Assembly (NCBI RefSeq): GCF_000317045.1
Contig: NC_019703.1
Location: forward strand, 1,724,501 to 1,788,500
DNA from: Geitlerinema sp. PCC 7407
Lineage (GTDB): Bacteria > Cyanobacteriota > Cyanobacteriia > PCC-7407
DNA: 64,000 nt
Direction of reading: 5' to 3'
Shown here: positions 16,568-25,044 of the stretch, piece after piece
Numbering within the stretch: the first letter of the stretch is position 1
Layout of the letters: each line of letters opens with the position of its first letter
Made by a program: the position numbers and the translations under genes
The notes under the pieces: generated by a model
Told to the model about the DNA's origin: nothing
Databases searched by the model: none
Seen by the model: the letters and a program-made list of their open reading frames with translations, nothing else

Positions 16568-17347
16568 CTAGTAGCGGCGAAGCTGGTCGGCTTCGGTGAA
16601 AAGCTGACGGCAGAGGCCTGCTGTGACGATCGAGGTGGTGATGAGATCGGCGGCGGCCAGCATGAACATGATCAAGATTTGGTAGGAGGCGGCATCGAGG
16701 GGGTCAGCGCCGCTGAGGATTTGGCCGGTGATGATGCCGGGTAGCTTGACGATGCCCACGACCAGCATGGCGTTTAGGATCGGAATCAGTCCGGCCTTGA
16801 TGGCGTCGCGACGATAGGCGGCGACGGCTTGCTGGGGGGTGGCTCCCAGGCTCAGACGGGTTTCGATTTCGAGGTGGCTACTGTTGATGGTGGTGGTGAA
16901 GCGTTCTCCGGCGATCGCGGCGGCGTCCATGGCGTTCCCCAAGACGATGCCTGCTAGGGGAATCAGGTACTGGGGCTCGTACCAGCTTGCGGGCTGGAGA
17001 ATCAGCAAATTGGTGTACGCCAAGATAAAAACCGTGCTGACGGCCATGGACAAGCCCACCAGGGGCAGAACGCGAGGAATTTTTTTGCTGATCCGGTTGC
17101 GAGCGACGATGGTGGCGATCGCGCCCATCACCAGAACCACGGCCAGAATGGCGAAGGGGTTCTGCCACGCAAACACGATGGCCAGAAAGTAGCCCACCAC
17201 CAAAAGCTGCACCACTGTGCGCCCCGTGGCGATCGCCAGATTCACCTCCAGCCCCAGGCGCTGCCACGCCGACAGTCCCAGGGCGATCGCCATCAGTCCC
17301 AGAGCCCACACCAAATCGATCGGGCTCAGCCGAATCAGTTCTTCCAT
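16568..17347 (-). CDS. fetB: FetB/YbbM-type ABC permease (UPF0014)
   Basis: A 259-residue polytopic membrane protein of the UPF0014 family. LGATPQQAVAAYRRDAIKAGLIP is the cytoplasmic coupling-like block, and LPGIITGQILSGADPLDAASYQ is the strongest family signature. In E. coli FetA (ATPase) and FetB (permease) are linked to iron homeostasis and oxidative stress resistance. No FetA-like ATPase gene is adjacent here. The frame is open to 17767, but that extension is low-quality sequence and the ATG at 17347 (MEELIRLSPIDLVWAL) matches family length. Confidence 0.88.
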   Translation of the reverse strand: MEELIRLSPIDLVWALGLMAIALGLSAWQRLGLEVNLAIATGRTVVQLLVVGYFLAIVFAWQNPFAILAVVLVMGAIATIVARNRISKKIPRVLPLVGLSMAVSTVFILAYTNLLILQPASWYEPQYLIPLAGIVLGNAMDAAAIAGERFTTTINSSHLEIETRLSLGATPQQAVAAYRRDAIKAGLIPILNAMLVVGIVKLPGIITGQILSGADPLDAASYQILIMFMLAAADLITTSIVTAGLCRQLFTEADQLRRY

Positions 17348-17800
17348 AGATTGTTTTGCGCGGTCGTTTTGCGCTTCTGTCGTCAGAAAAGCCCGCGAAG
17401 GCCGAGAAATCGCGATCGGAGCGTTGATGTCAGCATAGCGCCTCAGCTTTTCGTGACAAATCTTTAGAATCGGGGACGCTTTCTCACAGCGCCCGATTTT
17501 GGCCAGATTGCCGCGGCTAGAGGGCCACAACAAGTCCCGAAATCCTGGCTTTTGCGGGCGATCGCCCGCGCCAAAGCCTGCGGGCTCAGGGGCGATCGCC
17601 CCCCAAAAAATTGGTATCAAGCAACACAATCGGCGCCCTAGCGTGGTCTTAATATCGCAGTCTTGGGGCTTGCACCGCCGTGTCACTGCCCGCAAAACGC
17701 ATAAGCAACGGGCTTTGCGCGGTACCAGGCGGAGCCTCGCATAGCTGAACGCGTGCAGCGATCGCATCTTGTGACATTTCGTGAGGAGAATAGCCGCGCT
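17348..17800. other. Divergent regulatory region fetB / urtA
   Basis: 453 bases without a gene. It holds several HIP1 sites (near 17412, 17560 and 17592) and the NtcA-type promoter described at 17614-17655. Short open frames here are shadows. Confidence 0.6.
17614..17655 (+). promoter_or_regulatory. NtcA-activated promoter candidate for urtABCDE
   Basis: GTA (17614-17616), 8 bases, CAC (17625-17627), then exactly 22 bases and TAATAT (17650-17655). NtcA-activated promoters use GTA-N8-TAC centred near -41.5 with a TAN3T box about 22 bases further on, so only one base of the binding site deviates. urt genes are known NtcA targets in Anabaena. The box ends 145 bases before the urtA ATG. Confidence 0.7.
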
Positions 17801-19120
17801 ATGGTACGGCGAATTGGTCGGCGCAAATTTCTGATCTACGGTTCTGCGGCCTTTGGCACCAGCTTCTTGCTCAAAGCTTGTAGCACCCCTTCAAACACTT
17901 CCCCCTCCGGCGCTAGCCCCACGGCCAGCCCCGCCAGCTCCCCCGCCGCCAGCAGTGGCAACACCATCAAAGTGGGCATCTTGCACTCCCTCAGTGGCAC
18001 CATGTCCATCAGCGAAAAGAGCGTGGTCGAAGCTGAACAGCTCGCCATCAAAGAAATTAATGCGGCTGGGGGCGTCCTCGGCAAGCAGATCGAAGCGATC
18101 GTCGAAGATGGCGCGTCGGACTGGCCCACCTTTGCCGAGAAAGCCCGCAAGCTGATCGACCAAGACCGAGTGGCCACCGTGTTTGGCTGCTGGACCTCGG
18201 CCAGCCGCAAAGCCGTCTTGCCCGTCTTCGAAGAGAAAAACCACATGCTGTGGTACCCCGTCCAGTACGAGGGTCAAGAGTGCTCGAAGAATATCTTCTA
18301 CACCGGCGCGGCTCCCAACCAGCAAATCGAGCCCTCGGTGCAGTGGCTCCTCGACAACAAGGGCAAAGACTTCTTCTTGGTCGGCTCTGACTACGTTTTT
18401 CCCCGCACCGCCAACAACATCATCAAGGCGCAGCTCGCCTCCCTCGGCGGCAACGTCGTCGGCGAAGACTATCTGCCCCTGGGCGGCGTCGAAGTCGCGC
18501 CCTTGGTGACCAAAATTCGCCAAGCCCTGCCCAACGGCGGCGTCATCTACAACACCCTCAACGGCGACAGCAACGTCGCTTTCTTTAAGCAGCTCCAGGG
18601 CGCCGGCCTGACCCCGGACAAGTACCCCACTATGTCGGTGAGCATCGCTGAAGAAGAGGTCAAGGCCATTGGCGTCGAGTACCTCAAGGGTCACTACGCA
18701 GCCTGGAACTACTTCCAGACAGTAGAGAGCCCCGCCAGCCAGAAGTTTGTGGAGGCCTTCAAGGGTGAGTACGGCAGCGATCGCGTGGTGAATGACCCCA
18801 TGGAGGCCGCCTACATCATGGTCTACCTCTGGAAGCAGGCGGTCGAAAAGGCAGGGACGGCAGACGATCTGGAGAGAGTGCGCGCGGCGGCCCTCGGCCA
18901 GACCTTCGATGCGCCCGAAGGCCCCGTAAAGCTCAACAACAACCATCACCTGTCCAAGACGGTGCGCATTGGCGAAGTGCGCGATGACGGCCTGTTTGAA
19001 ATCGTCTACGCCACCGATGCGCCGGTCGATCCGCTGCCCTGGAACCAGTTTGTCGCGGATACCAAGGGATTTGCCTGTGACTGGTCCGACCCGGCCAAGG
19101 GCGGCAAATACAAGGTTTAG
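17801..19120 (+). CDS. urtA: Urea ABC transporter substrate-binding protein
   Basis: A 439-residue periplasmic binding protein of the FmdD/UrtA type that captures urea and short amides. RRKFL (7-11) is a twin-arginine-like start, and LLKAC (23-27) is a lipobox, so the mature protein should be a lipoprotein starting at C27, followed by a Ser/Pro/Ala linker. [20 protein letters not shown] opens the binding domain. The frame is open to a GTG at 17753, but the ATG at 17801 gives a proper signal sequence. It is the first gene of urtABCDE, behind an NtcA-type promoter and followed by a terminator-like hairpin that would favour extra urtA mRNA. Confidence 0.95.
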   Translation: MVRRIGRRKFLIYGSAAFGTSFLLKACSTPSNTSPSGASPTASPASSPAASSGNTIKVGILHSLSGTMSISEKSVVEAEQLAIKEINAAGGVLGKQIEAIVEDGASDWPTFAEKARKLIDQDRVATVFGCWTSASRKAVLPVFEEKNHMLWYPVQYEGQECSKNIFYTGAAPNQQIEPSVQWLLDNKGKDFFLVGSDYVFPRTANNIIKAQLASLGGNVVGEDYLPLGGVEVAPLVTKIRQALPNGGVIYNTLNGDSNVAFFKQLQGAGLTPDKYPTMSVSIAEEEVKAIGVEYLKGHYAAWNYFQTVESPASQKFVEAFKGEYGSDRVVNDPMEAAYIMVYLWKQAVEKAGTADDLERVRAAALGQTFDAPEGPVKLNNNHHLSKTVRIGEVRDDGLFEIVYATDAPVDPLPWNQFVADTKGFACDWSDPAKGGKYKV

Positions 19121-19133
19121 GGCGATCGCCCCT

Positions 19134-19163
19134 GGGGTGGGAATCTCCCACCCCTCTGTTTTT
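19134..19163 (+). terminator. Attenuator-like hairpin between urtA and urtB
   Basis: GGGGTGGGA (19134-19142) and TCCCACCCC (19146-19154) form a perfect 9-bp stem with a 3-base loop, followed by TCTGTTTTT. This is the layout of an intrinsic terminator, but it sits inside the operon, 27 bases before the urtB start. Confidence 0.65.
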
Positions 19164-19189
19164 GTGTTGGCGAAGGTCGAGGAGGAAGT

Positions 19190-20350
19190 TTGCTATCTGC
19201 TTATTTGGAGGCTATTTTCAGCGGGGTCAGTATCGGGGCCGTCCTATTGATGGCGGCTCTGGGGCTGGCGATCGTGTTCGGCCTGATGGGCGTGATCAAT
19301 ATGGCCCACGGGGAGCTGATCATGCTGGGGGCCTACGTCACCTTCTTGGTCCAAAATGGCTGCAAGGCCCTGGGGGGTGTCTGGTTTGAGTTTTATATTG
19401 TCCCGGCCTTGATTTTGGCCTTTGGGGTGACGGCGATCGCCGGTCTGCTCCTGGAGCGCACTGTGATTCGGCACCTCTACGGCCGCCCCCTGGAGACGCT
19501 GCTGGCGACCTGGGGCGTGAGCCTGATTTTGCAGCAGTTTGTGCGCAGCGTGAACTGGCAGCTGGCCATCGGGCTGGCGCTGTTCAGCGGCCTATTTTGG
19601 GGCGGGTTGGCGGTGTTGGCCCGCCGTCCCAACTATGAACAGATTCGCCAGTGGGCGATCGCCCTCTTGCTGCCCCTGTCGGCGGGACTTGCTTGGGCCG
19701 TCGGCGCTTTTCTGGGTCAGGCCTACGCGCCTGCCATGGTGCGGCCCTGGTTCGGGGCCCAAAACGTGGCGGTGACGGCCCCGCCCTGGCTGCTCAGCGG
19801 CCTGCCGATCGCCGATTTTCGGCTGCCCTACTACCGCATTTTCATCATCGTCGTGACGGCGATCTGCGTTGCGGGCATCTACTGGTTCTTGCAGCGATCG
19901 CGCTGGGGCCTGCGGATTCGAGCCGTCATGCAAAACCGCAGCATGAGCGCCTGTCTGGGCATCCCCACCCAAACCGTCGACGCCTTGACCTTCTCCCTCG
20001 GCTCGGGCCTAGCGGGAATCGCGGGCTGCGCCCTGAGCCTGCTGGGACCGGTCGGCCCGAACACTGGCCAGAGCTACATCGTGGACACCTTCGTGGTGGT
20101 GGTGTTGGGGGGCGTCGGCAAGCTGATGGGGACCATCGTCGCGGCGATCGCCATCGGCATCGTCAATCAGCTCATCAGCGCCGGAACCTTGGTAGCTGCC
20201 TTCCAGCCCTTGGGCGCAGTGGCCGATTTCTTCGATGTGTTTGACTCGCCCAGCATGTCCAAGGTGCTGGTCTTCACCTTGATTGTGGTCTTTTTGCAGT
20301 TCCGACCGGCGGGCTTTTTCCCGCAAAAGGGACGGACCGTCGACGCCTAG
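19190..20350 (+). CDS. urtB: Urea ABC transporter permease
   Basis: A 386-residue inner-membrane permease of the LivH type. GLAIVFGLMGVINMAHGELIMLGAY is the family's N-terminal signature, and VVVVLGGVGKLMGTIVAA is the C-terminal one. A region between residues 125 and 190 (two extra hydrophobic stretches) makes it longer than LivH, as is usual for UrtB. The start is a TTG, supported by a strong GAGGAGGAA ribosome-binding site immediately upstream. It pairs with UrtC to form the translocation channel. The gap to urtC is 8 bases. Confidence 0.95.
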   Translation: MLSAYLEAIFSGVSIGAVLLMAALGLAIVFGLMGVINMAHGELIMLGAYVTFLVQNGCKALGGVWFEFYIVPALILAFGVTAIAGLLLERTVIRHLYGRPLETLLATWGVSLILQQFVRSVNWQLAIGLALFSGLFWGGLAVLARRPNYEQIRQWAIALLLPLSAGLAWAVGAFLGQAYAPAMVRPWFGAQNVAVTAPPWLLSGLPIADFRLPYYRIFIIVVTAICVAGIYWFLQRSRWGLRIRAVMQNRSMSACLGIPTQTVDALTFSLGSGLAGIAGCALSLLGPVGPNTGQSYIVDTFVVVVLGGVGKLMGTIVAAIAIGIVNQLISAGTLVAAFQPLGAVADFFDVFDSPSMSKVLVFTLIVVFLQFRPAGFFPQKGRTVDA

Positions 20351-20358
20351 GAGCCGCT

Positions 20359-21549
20359 ATGACCCAGACTGTTTACTCCAAACCCGAATTTTTGGGCATC
20401 AACTGGCGCAGTCAGCGGGGCCGCTGGCTGGAGGTGGGCATCGTGGGGGCGATCGCCCTCCTGCTCGTGGTCGTGATGCCCTTGGTGCTACCCGGTTTCC
20501 GCCTCAATCTTTTGGGCCGCTTCTTGGCCCTGGCGATCGCGGCTTTGGGCATTGACCTCATTTGGGGCTTCACGGGCCTGCTCAGCCTTGGCCACGGCGT
20601 CTTTTTTGCCCTGGGCGGCTACGCCTTCGCCATGTACCTCAAGCTCCAAAACCCCACGGGCTCGGGGCCGCAGATTCCCGACTTCATGTCCCTCTACGGC
20701 GGCGCCACCGAGCTTCCCTGGCTCTGGCAGCCCTTCCAGTCGTTGCCGCTGACTCTGCTGGCGATCGTGGTCTTGCCTGCGCTGGTAGCGGCGGCCCTGG
20801 GCTATTTCGTGTTTCGCAACCGGATCCGGGGCGTTTATTTCTCGATCTTGACCCAGGCTGTCACGATCATTTTTCTCAACTTGTTTAACGGCCAGCAGCA
20901 GCTGATCAATGGTGCTAACGGCCTCACAGACTTCAAAACGATTTTTGGGTTGCCGATCAGTGAACCCAGCACCCAGCGTGGATTTTATATCGTGACGGTG
21001 GTGACGCTGGCGGGGGCCTACGCTCTGTGCCGGTGGCTGACCAGCGGCCGCTTTGGCCGCTTGCTGGTGGCCATTCGCGACGATGAGAGCCGGGTCCGCT
21101 TCTCCGGCTACAACCCGACGGGGTTCAAGCTGCTGGTGTTTGCCGTTTCGGCAGCCCTCGCCGGGGTCAGCGGTGCCCTGTACACCCCCCAAACCGGCAT
21201 CGTGACTCCGGGGGCGCTGTCCATTGCTTTCTCGATCGAAATGGTGATCTGGGTGGCGGTGGGGGGACGGGCGACCCTGGTCGGCGCCATTCTGGGGGCG
21301 CTGCTCGTGAATTTTGCCAAAAGCCTGCTCAGCGAGCGCTTTGAGGAGGTGTGGCTGTTCTTCCAGGGGGGCCTGTTCTTGGTGGTGGTGATGGCGCTGC
21401 CCCAAGGCATCGTGGGCTGGCTGCGGACCGACGGTCTCCAGGGGCTTCAGGGACTCTTGGGCCTGAGGCCACGGGTCATGACCTATCCCAGCCTGGAAAC
21501 CGATCCGGAGGTAGAGCTTGAGCGCCAGCAGTTGGGCTCGGAGGACTGA
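20359..21549 (+). CDS. urtC: Urea ABC transporter permease
   Basis: A 396-residue LivM-type permease. IDLIWGFTGLLSLGHGVFFALGGYAFAMYL is the conserved N-terminal block (20 or fewer residues of it, GLLSLGHGVFFALGGY, are diagnostic), and GRLLVAIRDDESRVRFSGYN is the coupling-helix region. LYTPQTGIVTPGALSI and WVAVGGRATLVGAILGALL follow. About nine transmembrane segments. It sits between urtB (8 bases upstream) and urtD (11 bases downstream). Its C-terminal 45 residues (LGLRPRVMTYPS onward) are an acidic cytoplasmic tail. Confidence 0.95.
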   Translation: MTQTVYSKPEFLGINWRSQRGRWLEVGIVGAIALLLVVVMPLVLPGFRLNLLGRFLALAIAALGIDLIWGFTGLLSLGHGVFFALGGYAFAMYLKLQNPTGSGPQIPDFMSLYGGATELPWLWQPFQSLPLTLLAIVVLPALVAAALGYFVFRNRIRGVYFSILTQAVTIIFLNLFNGQQQLINGANGLTDFKTIFGLPISEPSTQRGFYIVTVVTLAGAYALCRWLTSGRFGRLLVAIRDDESRVRFSGYNPTGFKLLVFAVSAALAGVSGALYTPQTGIVTPGALSIAFSIEMVIWVAVGGRATLVGAILGALLVNFAKSLLSERFEEVWLFFQGGLFLVVVMALPQGIVGWLRTDGLQGLQGLLGLRPRVMTYPSLETDPEVELERQQLGSED

Positions 21550-21560
21550 GGAATACAGCG

Positions 21561-22322
21561 ATGGATGGCAAAATTCTTGAAATTGAAAATCTCAGCGTTG
21601 TTTTTGACGGGTTTCGAGCCCTCAATCACCTGAATTTCTCCATGGATGCCGGAGAATTGCGAGTGATCATTGGTCCCAATGGTGCCGGGAAAACGACGTT
21701 TCTGGACGTGATCACTGGCAAAGTCAAGCCCACAGAAGGGCGAGTGCTGTTTCAGGGGCGCAATCTGCGATCGCTCTCAGAGCACCGCATTGCGTGTCTG
21801 GGCATCGGCCGCAAGTTCCAGACGCCCCGGATTTACCTCAACCTCACCCCGCGCGAGAACCTCGATCTGTCCTGCAACCAGGACAAGGGCGTCTGGGGGA
21901 CTCTCTGGCGGCGATCGCCCCAGGCCGAGCGCCAGAGCGTGGCCGAGCTGCTGGAGATCATTGGTCTTTCTGCCAAGGCAAATCTGCCGGCGGGGCTGCT
22001 GTCCCACGGCGAAAAGCAGTGGCTCGAAATTGGCATGCTGCTGGCCCAGTCCCCGAAGCTGCTGCTGGTGGATGAGCCGGTGGCGGGCCTGACCGATGAA
22101 GAGACTGAGCTGACCGGCAGCCTGCTCATTTCCTTGGCAGAAAAACACTCCATCATCGTGATCGAGCACGACATGGAGTTTGTCCGCCAGATCGCCCGCA
22201 AGGTGACGGTGCTCCACGAGGGCAGCGTTCTGTGTGAGGGCAGCATTGACGAGGTGCAAAACGATCCCCAGGTGGTCGAGGTTTACCTGGGCAAAGCCGA
22301 AGCCCATCAGGAGGCCGCATGA
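21561..22322 (+). CDS. urtD: Urea ABC transporter ATP-binding protein
   Basis: A 253-residue LivG-type ATPase. Walker A is GPNGAGKTT (38-46), the signature motif is LSHGEKQWLEIG instead of the standard LSGGQ, Walker B is LLLVDEPVAGLT, and the switch histidine is in IVIEHDMEFV. The LSHGE variant is normal for this branch of branched-chain-type transporters. It works with UrtE on the cytoplasmic face of UrtBC. It ends in a 4-base overlap (ATGA) with urtE. Confidence 0.95.
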   Translation: MDGKILEIENLSVVFDGFRALNHLNFSMDAGELRVIIGPNGAGKTTFLDVITGKVKPTEGRVLFQGRNLRSLSEHRIACLGIGRKFQTPRIYLNLTPRENLDLSCNQDKGVWGTLWRRSPQAERQSVAELLEIIGLSAKANLPAGLLSHGEKQWLEIGMLLAQSPKLLLVDEPVAGLTDEETELTGSLLISLAEKHSIIVIEHDMEFVRQIARKVTVLHEGSVLCEGSIDEVQNDPQVVEVYLGKAEAHQEAA

Positions 22323-23089
22323 ATCCTTCAACCCCGTCCCAGTCCTTGCCCCAAGCTGCCGCCACCATCGCGACCGCGCCTTCGCAACCCATGCTGCAAG
22401 TTTCGGATCTCAATGTCTACTACGGCGAGAGCCACATCTTGCGCAATGTTGATCTGAGCGTGCTGCCGGGGCAAATGGTCTGCTTGATTGGCCGCAATGG
22501 GGTCGGCAAAACTACCCTGCTCAAAACGGTCATGGGCCTCCTGAGCCCCCGCAGCGGCAAGATTGTCCTGGATGGTCAGTCCATTGTGCGGCGATCGCCC
22601 GATCAGCGAGCGCGTTTGGGCATTGGCTACGTCCCCCAGGGCCGCGAAATCATTCCTCGCCTGACCGTGCTGGAGAATCTGCTGCTGGGCCTGGAGGCGC
22701 GCCCCCGAGGCCGCCAGCAAAACACCGTCCCTGAGGAAATTTTTGAGCTGTTCCCGGTGCTCAAGACGATGCTGGAGCGCATGGGCGGCGACTTGAGCGG
22801 GGGACAGCAGCAGCAGCTGGCGATCGCCCGAGCCATGATGGGGCGGCCTCGCCTGCTGGTGTTGGACGAGCCCACCGAAGGCATCCAGCCCTCGATTATC
22901 TTGGAGATCGAGGCGGCGGTACGGCGAATCATCCAGACCACAGGAATCTCGGTGTTGCTGGTGGAGCAGCATCTGCACTTCGTGCGCCAGGCTGACTGGT
23001 ACTACGCTATGCAAAAGGGCGGCATTGTCGCCGCAGGCCCGACAGGAGAACTGAGCTCTGAGGTCGTGCAGCGTTTCTTGGCCGTCTAG
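22319..23089 (+). CDS. urtE: Urea ABC transporter ATP-binding protein
   Basis: A 256-residue LivF-type ATPase. Walker A is GRNGVGKTT (58-66), the signature is LSGGQQQQLAIARAM, Walker B is LLVLDEPTEGIQ, and the switch histidine is in LLVEQHLHFV. The first 25 residues before MLQVSDLNVYYGE are longer than usual for LivF; the methionine at residue 25 is an alternative start, but the 4-base overlap with urtD supports 22319. It is the last gene of the operon. A HIP1-built hairpin at 23175-23214 follows. Confidence 0.95.
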   Translation: MNPSTPSQSLPQAAATIATAPSQPMLQVSDLNVYYGESHILRNVDLSVLPGQMVCLIGRNGVGKTTLLKTVMGLLSPRSGKIVLDGQSIVRRSPDQRARLGIGYVPQGREIIPRLTVLENLLLGLEARPRGRQQNTVPEEIFELFPVLKTMLERMGGDLSGGQQQQLAIARAMMGRPRLLVLDEPTEGIQPSIILEIEAAVRRIIQTTGISVLLVEQHLHFVRQADWYYAMQKGGIVAAGPTGELSSEVVQRFLAV

Positions 23090-23174
23090 TCTCAGCAGCC
23101 CCGCCTCGGCAGTCTGGGCGGTGACCGGGGACAACCGGTTCATTGGCCAAGTCTGCCCAGTGAGCGACAAAAAT

Positions 23175-23214
23175 GCGATCGCCCCTAGCCCACGATGGGT
23201 GATGGGGCGATCGC
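23175..23214. terminator. HIP1-armed bidirectional terminator after urtE
   Basis: The arms GCGATCGCCCC (23175-23185) and GGGGCGATCGC (23204-23214) are perfect complements, each containing one HIP1 octamer. Inside, CCCA and TGGG form a second short stem. AAAA precedes and TTT follows, so it can act on both convergent transcripts (urtE and the gene ending at 23218). Confidence 0.6.
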
Positions 23215-23217
23215 GCT

Positions 23218-23703
23218 TTAACCCTGGATTCGCAGCAGTTCTTGACGAATGCGATCGCGCAGCGCCGGATCTTCCCGCTGGCGGCGCGTCAAATCGTTAA
23301 ATTGCTCGTTGGTGAGACGATACTTCTCGTTGACGATGTCTGCTGAGTCTGCGTTGAACTTGTTGCAGATCTCCTGGACTTGTCCGGGCAGGCCGCGGCG
23401 GCTGCACACGTCATCGGGCACCGAGCCCCCCATCAGGGGCTTCACCATTTGATAGTAATAACTCCGCTTTTTCTCGACCTCCCACACCGCCCGAGCATAG
23501 CGGCTGATCAGCGAGCTGTCCTGGGCATAGGCTGCTGACTGGCCAATTTCTAGGCGCCCCAGATTGAGGGTCGGGCCGGCCGCCAAGCCAGCCCACAGGC
23601 CCATGGTCGAGAGGCTGCCAACTAGCAGGGACTGCGCCAGTCGGCGATAGAGAGAACGTTGAGAAGCACAGCGCGATAAAGTCATCATGGCGATGAGTGG
23701 CAA
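23218..23703 (-). CDS. Small exported protein, DUF4168-like
   Basis: A 161-residue protein. An N-terminal hydrophobic segment (SLLVGSLSTMGLWAGLAAG) leads to a probable cleavage near AYAQ. The mature part is helical: ISRYARAVWEVEKKRSYYYQ and YRLTNEQFNDLTRRQREDP followed by LRDRIRQELLRIQ. The last part, with the pattern in which a residue pair repeats every helix turn, resembles DUF4168, a small cyanobacterial and proteobacterial exported family without known activity. C99 and C112 could form a disulfide. Internal methionines at residues 6 and 7 are alternative starts. It is convergent with urtE. Confidence 0.65.
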   Translation of the reverse strand: MPLIAMMTLSRCASQRSLYRRLAQSLLVGSLSTMGLWAGLAAGPTLNLGRLEIGQSAAYAQDSSLISRYARAVWEVEKKRSYYYQMVKPLMGGSVPDDVCSRRGLPGQVQEICNKFNADSADIVNEKYRLTNEQFNDLTRRQREDPALRDRIRQELLRIQG

Positions 23704-24022
23704 AAGAAACAGAACTTGAGTAGCACTCTGTCAGAGGTAGATGGCAGGCACTTAGATGCTAGACAGACGGAGTTTCCGTCTTTCCACTCCCGCTAGGCGG
23801 GTGGATAGATCTAGGTAGTGTGAACTGTTTTGGTCGAAGGAAGTTCCGCAACGTTCCAGACAATCGCGATCGCAGCGATGGGCGGAGGGCAGACAGCAGT
23901 GCAAATAATCCTATCGTGTCCCCGGAAGACTTTTGGGTAGATGTGCCGGATTGGGGTTTCATCCCAAAAGACTGCTGCTGGTTGCTACGGTACGGAGCAA
24001 GTCAATTTAGTCTAGTATTCTT
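23704..24022. other. Intergenic region with two tandem hairpins
   Basis: 319 bases with no convincing gene. Two adjacent stem-loops sit at 23765-23802: AGACGGA-GTT-TCCGTCT, then CCAC(T)CCCGC-TAG-GCGGGTGG with a single bulge. On the minus strand they lie between the holA stop and the 23703 start, so they may end the holA transcript or belong to the leader of the exported protein. Confidence 0.5.
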
Positions 24023-25018
24023 TTATACCAAAGCTCCGGTTTTGTAGAGCTGGCACAGCTCAACGACCTTAGTTTGGAGCAGCGTGAGTTCTTCGGCACC
24101 CCGCTTGAGGTTGACTTCTAACTCCAGCAGGAGCGGCAAAGTTTGCTGGAGCTGGGTGAGAGAGAGCGATCGCACTTCTTGCTGGAGGAAGTAAATCCGC
24201 TTGGGGTTGGAGACTTCGGCGGCCTGGGCGATCGCCCGCTCGTCTCGCTCTCCCTCAGCCATCATCAGCTTGACCCACAGCCACGTCCGAAACTGTCCAA
24301 CCAGCGTCGCGACAATTCGGAGGGCGGGCTCGTTTTGACCCAAGAGATCGCTCACAAGCTCCAGCGCCCAGGGCGTATTGCCCTGACGAATGGCCGCAGC
24401 GAGCTGCAGGCTGTTTTGGGTACTGGTGGTGATCAGGGCGGCGACTGCGTCAACGTCGAGGGGGCGATCGCAGCTCTGGCTAAAGAGGCGCAGCTTCTCC
24501 AGCTCGTTGTAGAGCTGCCGGGTGTTGTTGCCGACGGCCTCCGCGATCAGGTCTTGGCTGGCCGGCGTGAGGGCTAGGCCCAGATCCTGGGCCGCTTGGC
24601 GGACCTGCTGCACCAGGCGATCGGTTTTCCAGGGCGGGATGGCGGCGTACTCCTGGATCTGGGCGTGCTGGGTGAGCAGCTTGGTGGATTTGAGGCGGCC
24701 GTTGGGCTTGGTGCGGCCAGTCAGTAGTAAGGTTGTTGTCTCGGGAATGGCGGACAGCGATCGCTCGAGCTCTGTGTACAGATCCTCCGAGCAGCTCTGG
24801 AACAGGGGCGTGTCCACCAGCCACACAAATCGGCCTCCGCTGCCGAAAGGAGGCGTAAGGGCTTGATTTAGGCCCTGAATAACGCTCTCTAGCTCGTCTG
24901 GCGGAATTTTGTCATAGTTAAAGCTAGCCCATTGGGGATCAAGGGTGCGATCGCGCAAAGCCTCTACAGCTCGGCCCAGCGCAAAATCATCTTCTCCCCA
25001 GTAAAGGTAAATCGGCAT
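24023..25018 (-). CDS. holA: DNA polymerase III delta subunit
   Basis: A 331-residue clamp-loader subunit that opens the beta sliding clamp. It begins MPIYLYWGEDDFAL, the HolA start, where a degenerate P-loop is normal. LPETTTLLLTG-like sequence (SAIPETTTLLLTGRTKPN) and AVGNNTRQLYNELEKLRLF are the family blocks. The domain III helical part covers residues 205-320. It diverges from the 2H phosphoesterase gene at 25045. Length matches the family (about 330 residues). Confidence 0.92.
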   Translation of the reverse strand: MPIYLYWGEDDFALGRAVEALRDRTLDPQWASFNYDKIPPDELESVIQGLNQALTPPFGSGGRFVWLVDTPLFQSCSEDLYTELERSLSAIPETTTLLLTGRTKPNGRLKSTKLLTQHAQIQEYAAIPPWKTDRLVQQVRQAAQDLGLALTPASQDLIAEAVGNNTRQLYNELEKLRLFSQSCDRPLDVDAVAALITTSTQNSLQLAAAIRQGNTPWALELVSDLLGQNEPALRIVATLVGQFRTWLWVKLMMAEGERDERAIAQAAEVSNPKRIYFLQQEVRSLSLTQLQQTLPLLLELEVNLKRGAEELTLLQTKVVELCQLYKTGALV

Positions 25019-25044
25019 GAAAAGTCGTTGGATTTTAAAGGCGG

